A stretch of 64,000 nucleotides of DNA, from assembly GCF_000376885.1 (NCBI RefSeq), contig NZ_AQXR01000007.1, positions 1-64,000 of the forward strand. The letters run 5' to 3'. The DNA is from Alloscardovia criceti DSM 17774. Its GTDB lineage: Bacteria; Actinomycetota; Actinomycetes; Actinomycetales; Bifidobacteriaceae. The notes under the pieces were generated by a model. That model did not search any database and was not told the origin of the DNA. It saw only the letters and a program-made list of their open reading frames with translations. The position numbers were made by a program, and so were the translations under genes. How positions within the stretch are numbered: position 1 is the stretch's first letter; the number at the start of each line of letters is the position of its first letter. Positions 61,841 to 64,000 of this stretch are shown here, one piece after another.

Positions 61841-63433
61841 TTAGGAACGAGACAATTTCCACGTGGATCCTTGCGGACCATCTTCAATAGTAATACCTGC
61901 GTGGCTGAGCGTATCACGGATCGCATCAGCCCTTGCAAAATCTTTGGAAGCACGCGCCTGAGCACGAGCATCCAGCTGAGCGCGAATCAGCGCATCCAGT
62001 GCCTGATTTTCAGCGGAATCACCGTGTAATTCCTGCGCATTGGCATGCAGTACAGAAGCCCACTGCGCATTCAAAGGATCCAATCCTAAGGTGTCCAGCA
62101 TAGCGCGCACGCGCGTAACCAGTTGTGCGGTGGCCTGAGTATCGCCCTGAGCGATAGCCGTATTGCCTTCGCGAATAGCACTGAAAATACTTGCCAGAGC
62201 GCCCGGTATGCTGAAATCATCATTCATCGCCTTGACAAAGTCGTCCGGTAAATCATCGGCACGCATGCCTGCAATATCCGCATCCGTAGGTAGAGCCATG
62301 CCGTTATCTGCCAGCAAGGTCTGTGCGCGTTCCAAGAAGCCGGTGACACGCTCATACGCTGCCTGCGCTTCTTGCAAGGTTTGGTCGCCCCATTCCAGCA
62401 TGGACCGGTACTGCACGCTACCCAAAGCAAAACGCACCATCCACGGGTTGTAACCCACGAGCACGTTATCTAGGCTCAGACCATTGCCCAAAGACTTGCT
62501 CATCTTCTCACCCTTTTGGGTGACCCACGCCGAATGCATCCACACATGCGCAAAACCCCAGCCAGCCGCATGCGACTGAGCCACTTCGTTTTCGTGATGC
62601 GGGAAACGCAAATCCAATCCGCCACCATGGATATCAAAATCATCACCCAAATACTTATGACTCATAGCGGAGCATTCGATATGCCAGCCTGGGCGGCCCT
62701 TACCAAATGGCGTATCCCACTGTGCCGTTTGCGGATCCGTGTCCTTAGGCGCTTTCCACAAGGCGAAATCGCGAGGGGAGTGCTTATCTTCGGATAAATC
62801 AGCGGCGGTCAAAGGATTGTATTTATCCTCCCCAGCCTTATCCACAGAAGGCGCAGCAGACTCCACATCGGCATCCGCCTGTGTATCGCCCGCAGCCAAA
62901 GTGCCTGTTTCCTGGTGTGTGAGCTCACCGTACTGTGGCCAGCTCGGCACATCAAAGTACACATTGCCCGAAGGCGTACCATCCGGGTTCGGCACGATAT
63001 ACGCATGACCGCGATCGAGCAAACGCTGAATTAAATCAATCATTTCTGGCACGTGACCCGTAGCGCGCGGCTCGTATGTCGGTGCTAAAACACCCAAGGT
63101 GTTATACGCGTGCGTAAATTCCTGCTCATATATATAGGCACGTTGCCACCACTGCTGCCCCGCGGCGGCCGATTTATCCAGAATTTTATCGTCAATATCC
63201 GTGACATTGCGGATAAAGGTGACCTCATAGCCGAGCTTCATCATCCAACGGCGCACAATATCAAAAGCAACAGCAGCGCGCAGATGCCCCACATGGGGAG
63301 AGCTCTGCACAGTAGCACCACACACGTAAATCCCGACCTTGCCTGGATGAAGAGGCTCGAAGGGGATAATGCTGTGTGATGCCGTGTTATACACTTTCAG
63401 CGCGTGAGCGGCTTTCGAAATTGTGTCTGTCAT
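61841..63433 (-). CDS. cysS: Cysteinyl-tRNA synthetase
   Basis: A 530-residue class I enzyme. YVCGATVQSSPHVGHLRAAV holds the zinc-ligand Cys and HVGH (HIGH). GWHIECSAMSHKYLG and HHENEVAQS follow, and EKMSKSLGN is the KMSKS loop. An acidic insertion around residues 175-205 (TLAAGDTQADADVESAAPS) is unusual and lies between the catalytic parts. First gene of the cysS-ffh unit, divergent from the amidotransferase. Confidence 0.96.
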   Translation of the reverse strand: MTDTISKAAHALKVYNTASHSIIPFEPLHPGKVGIYVCGATVQSSPHVGHLRAAVAFDIVRRWMMKLGYEVTFIRNVTDIDDKILDKSAAAGQQWWQRAYIYEQEFTHAYNTLGVLAPTYEPRATGHVPEMIDLIQRLLDRGHAYIVPNPDGTPSGNVYFDVPSWPQYGELTHQETGTLAAGDTQADADVESAAPSVDKAGEDKYNPLTAADLSEDKHSPRDFALWKAPKDTDPQTAQWDTPFGKGRPGWHIECSAMSHKYLGDDFDIHGGGLDLRFPHHENEVAQSHAAGWGFAHVWMHSAWVTQKGEKMSKSLGNGLSLDNVLVGYNPWMVRFALGSVQYRSMLEWGDQTLQEAQAAYERVTGFLERAQTLLADNGMALPTDADIAGMRADDLPDDFVKAMNDDFSIPGALASIFSAIREGNTAIAQGDTQATAQLVTRVRAMLDTLGLDPLNAQWASVLHANAQELHGDSAENQALDALIRAQLDARAQARASKDFARADAIRDTLSHAGITIEDGPQGSTWKLSRS

Positions 63434-63452
63434 ACATACGAGATTATTAGCG

Positions 63453-63483
63453 TTGGCAGACAGATTACGCCTCTTTGTATAAT
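63453..63483 (+). promoter_or_regulatory. Candidate promoter for the amidotransferase gene
   Basis: A consensus -10 TATAAT (63478-63483) with TTGGCA (63453-63458) 19 bases upstream. A second hexamer CACAAT (63541-63546) seven bases before the ATG could serve a leaderless message. Confidence 0.45.
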
Positions 63484-63553
63484 AGTTTTCCGTTTGCTGA
63501 AAACACTATAGTCTCATGTACTTTCGTTAATGGCAGGTGGCACAATTAAAAGT

Positions 63554-64000
63554 ATGACTGAAAGCTTCAAACCGTATGTTCTTATACTTCAGCATGCCTC
63601 ATGGGAGCGGCCGGGACGGATTCTCGAAGCCACGGAGGAGGCAGGCTTGCCTGCGCGCATCGTAAGTATATGCGATGAAAAGAAGCCAGAACTTCCCAAA
63701 CCAGACGAGTACTGCGGCGTCGTGCTCATGGGCGGGCCGATGGGTGCCTTAGATTTTGAGGAATATCCAGGTTTGAAGGCGGAGCACAAAATCGTTAAGG
63801 ATGCAGTGGCGGCTAATAAGCCGGTGCTGGGCGTGTGTTTGGGCCATCAAATTATCGCTTCCGCGCTGGGTGGAAAAATTAAGAAGGCCAAAGAATCTGA
63901 AATCGGCTTTGGACACATCGATCGGGTGCAACGCCATGCTTACGCCCCGCTCGAGTCTACAGGAATGGACGTGCTGCATTGGCATAATGATGTCGTATCT
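63554..64000 (+). CDS. Class I glutamine amidotransferase (3' end outside window)
   Basis: The first 149 codons of a gene running off the right edge. PYVLILQHASWERPGRIL opens it, GVVLMGGPMGALDFEEYPGL follows, and the nucleophile is the Cys in VLGVCLGHQIIASALGG (near residue 95). The start fits the GMP synthase-like amidotransferase group of stand-alone enzymes, which hydrolyse glutamine or gamma-glutamyl compounds. The catalytic His/Glu pair is outside the window, so activity cannot be judged. Confidence 0.85.
   Translation, partial: MTESFKPYVLILQHASWERPGRILEATEEAGLPARIVSICDEKKPELPKPDEYCGVVLMGGPMGALDFEEYPGLKAEHKIVKDAVAANKPVLGVCLGHQIIASALGGKIKKAKESEIGFGHIDRVQRHAYAPLESTGMDVLHWHNDVVS

Noticed and set aside
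1-64000. Mobile elements, phage genes or CRISPR arrays
   Set aside because: No transposase, integrase, terminal inverted repeats with target duplication, or regularly spaced repeats were seen.

Overview
The window is chromosomal DNA from a Gram-positive actinobacterium of the family Bifidobacteriaceae, by inference close to Scardovia/Alloscardovia-type bifidobacteria. The case rests on gene order and protein style: rpsF-ssb-rpsR-rplI; gltX followed by tRNA-Glu and tRNA-Gln; an IclR regulator divergent from leuCD; murA-plsC-gpsA-ddl; rpmB-recG-rsmD; rpsP-khpA-rimM-trmD; and cysS-ffh. Many genes have a -10-like hexamer 6-7 bases before the start codon, which suggests leaderless transcripts, common in actinobacteria. 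I saw no insertion sequence, phage gene, integrase or CRISPR array.

Region 1 (1-20640) is a cell-surface polysaccharide and surface-protein island. Its left part (1-8622) looks more AT-rich than the rest. It holds two proteins with tyrosine/glycine-rich wall-binding repeats (the first cut by the window edge), a GtrB-like polyprenyl-phosphate glycosyltransferase and three large membrane proteins of the GT-C/DUF2142 style. Then comes a galactofuranan module: two GlfT2-like galactofuranosyltransferases flanking an ABC-2 exporter (Wzm/Wzt), a Nudix hydrolase, an unrecognised 524-residue membrane-anchored protein, UDP-galactopyranose mutase (Glf) and RmlB, followed by a secreted actinobacterial protein. 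The combination predicts cytoplasmic synthesis of a galactofuranose polymer and its export by an ABC transporter. It resembles mycobacterial galactan export, but in a family that lacks arabinogalactan.

Region 2 (20641-27907) is a sugar-uptake locus: LacI regulator, lipoprotein solute-binding protein, two CUT1 permeases and a GH31 enzyme of the YicI alpha-xylosidase type. No ATPase is encoded, so a shared MsiK-like ATPase elsewhere is inferred. Region 3 (28238-31815) is a compact operon of ADP-ribosylglycohydrolase, NCS1 permease and PfkB kinase, parallel to E. coli yegTUV and probably used for nucleoside or ribosyl-compound salvage.

Region 4 (31816-64000) is mostly core genome: ribosomal proteins, SSB, tRNAs, leucine, peptidoglycan and phospholipid synthesis, recombination, tRNA/rRNA modification and signal recognition particle. 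Accessory genes are interspersed: a GtrA-like protein, a MIF/tautomerase homologue, an acidic orphan protein, a DUF805 protein, a solitary SsuC/TauC-like permease, a metallophosphoesterase with altered metal ligands, a DHODH-like oxidoreductase, an MscS channel and a membrane endonuclease/exonuclease/phosphatase protein with a long Ser/Arg/Lys-rich tail. The window ends inside a class I glutamine amidotransferase gene. Most convergent gene pairs are separated by clear bidirectional hairpin terminators.
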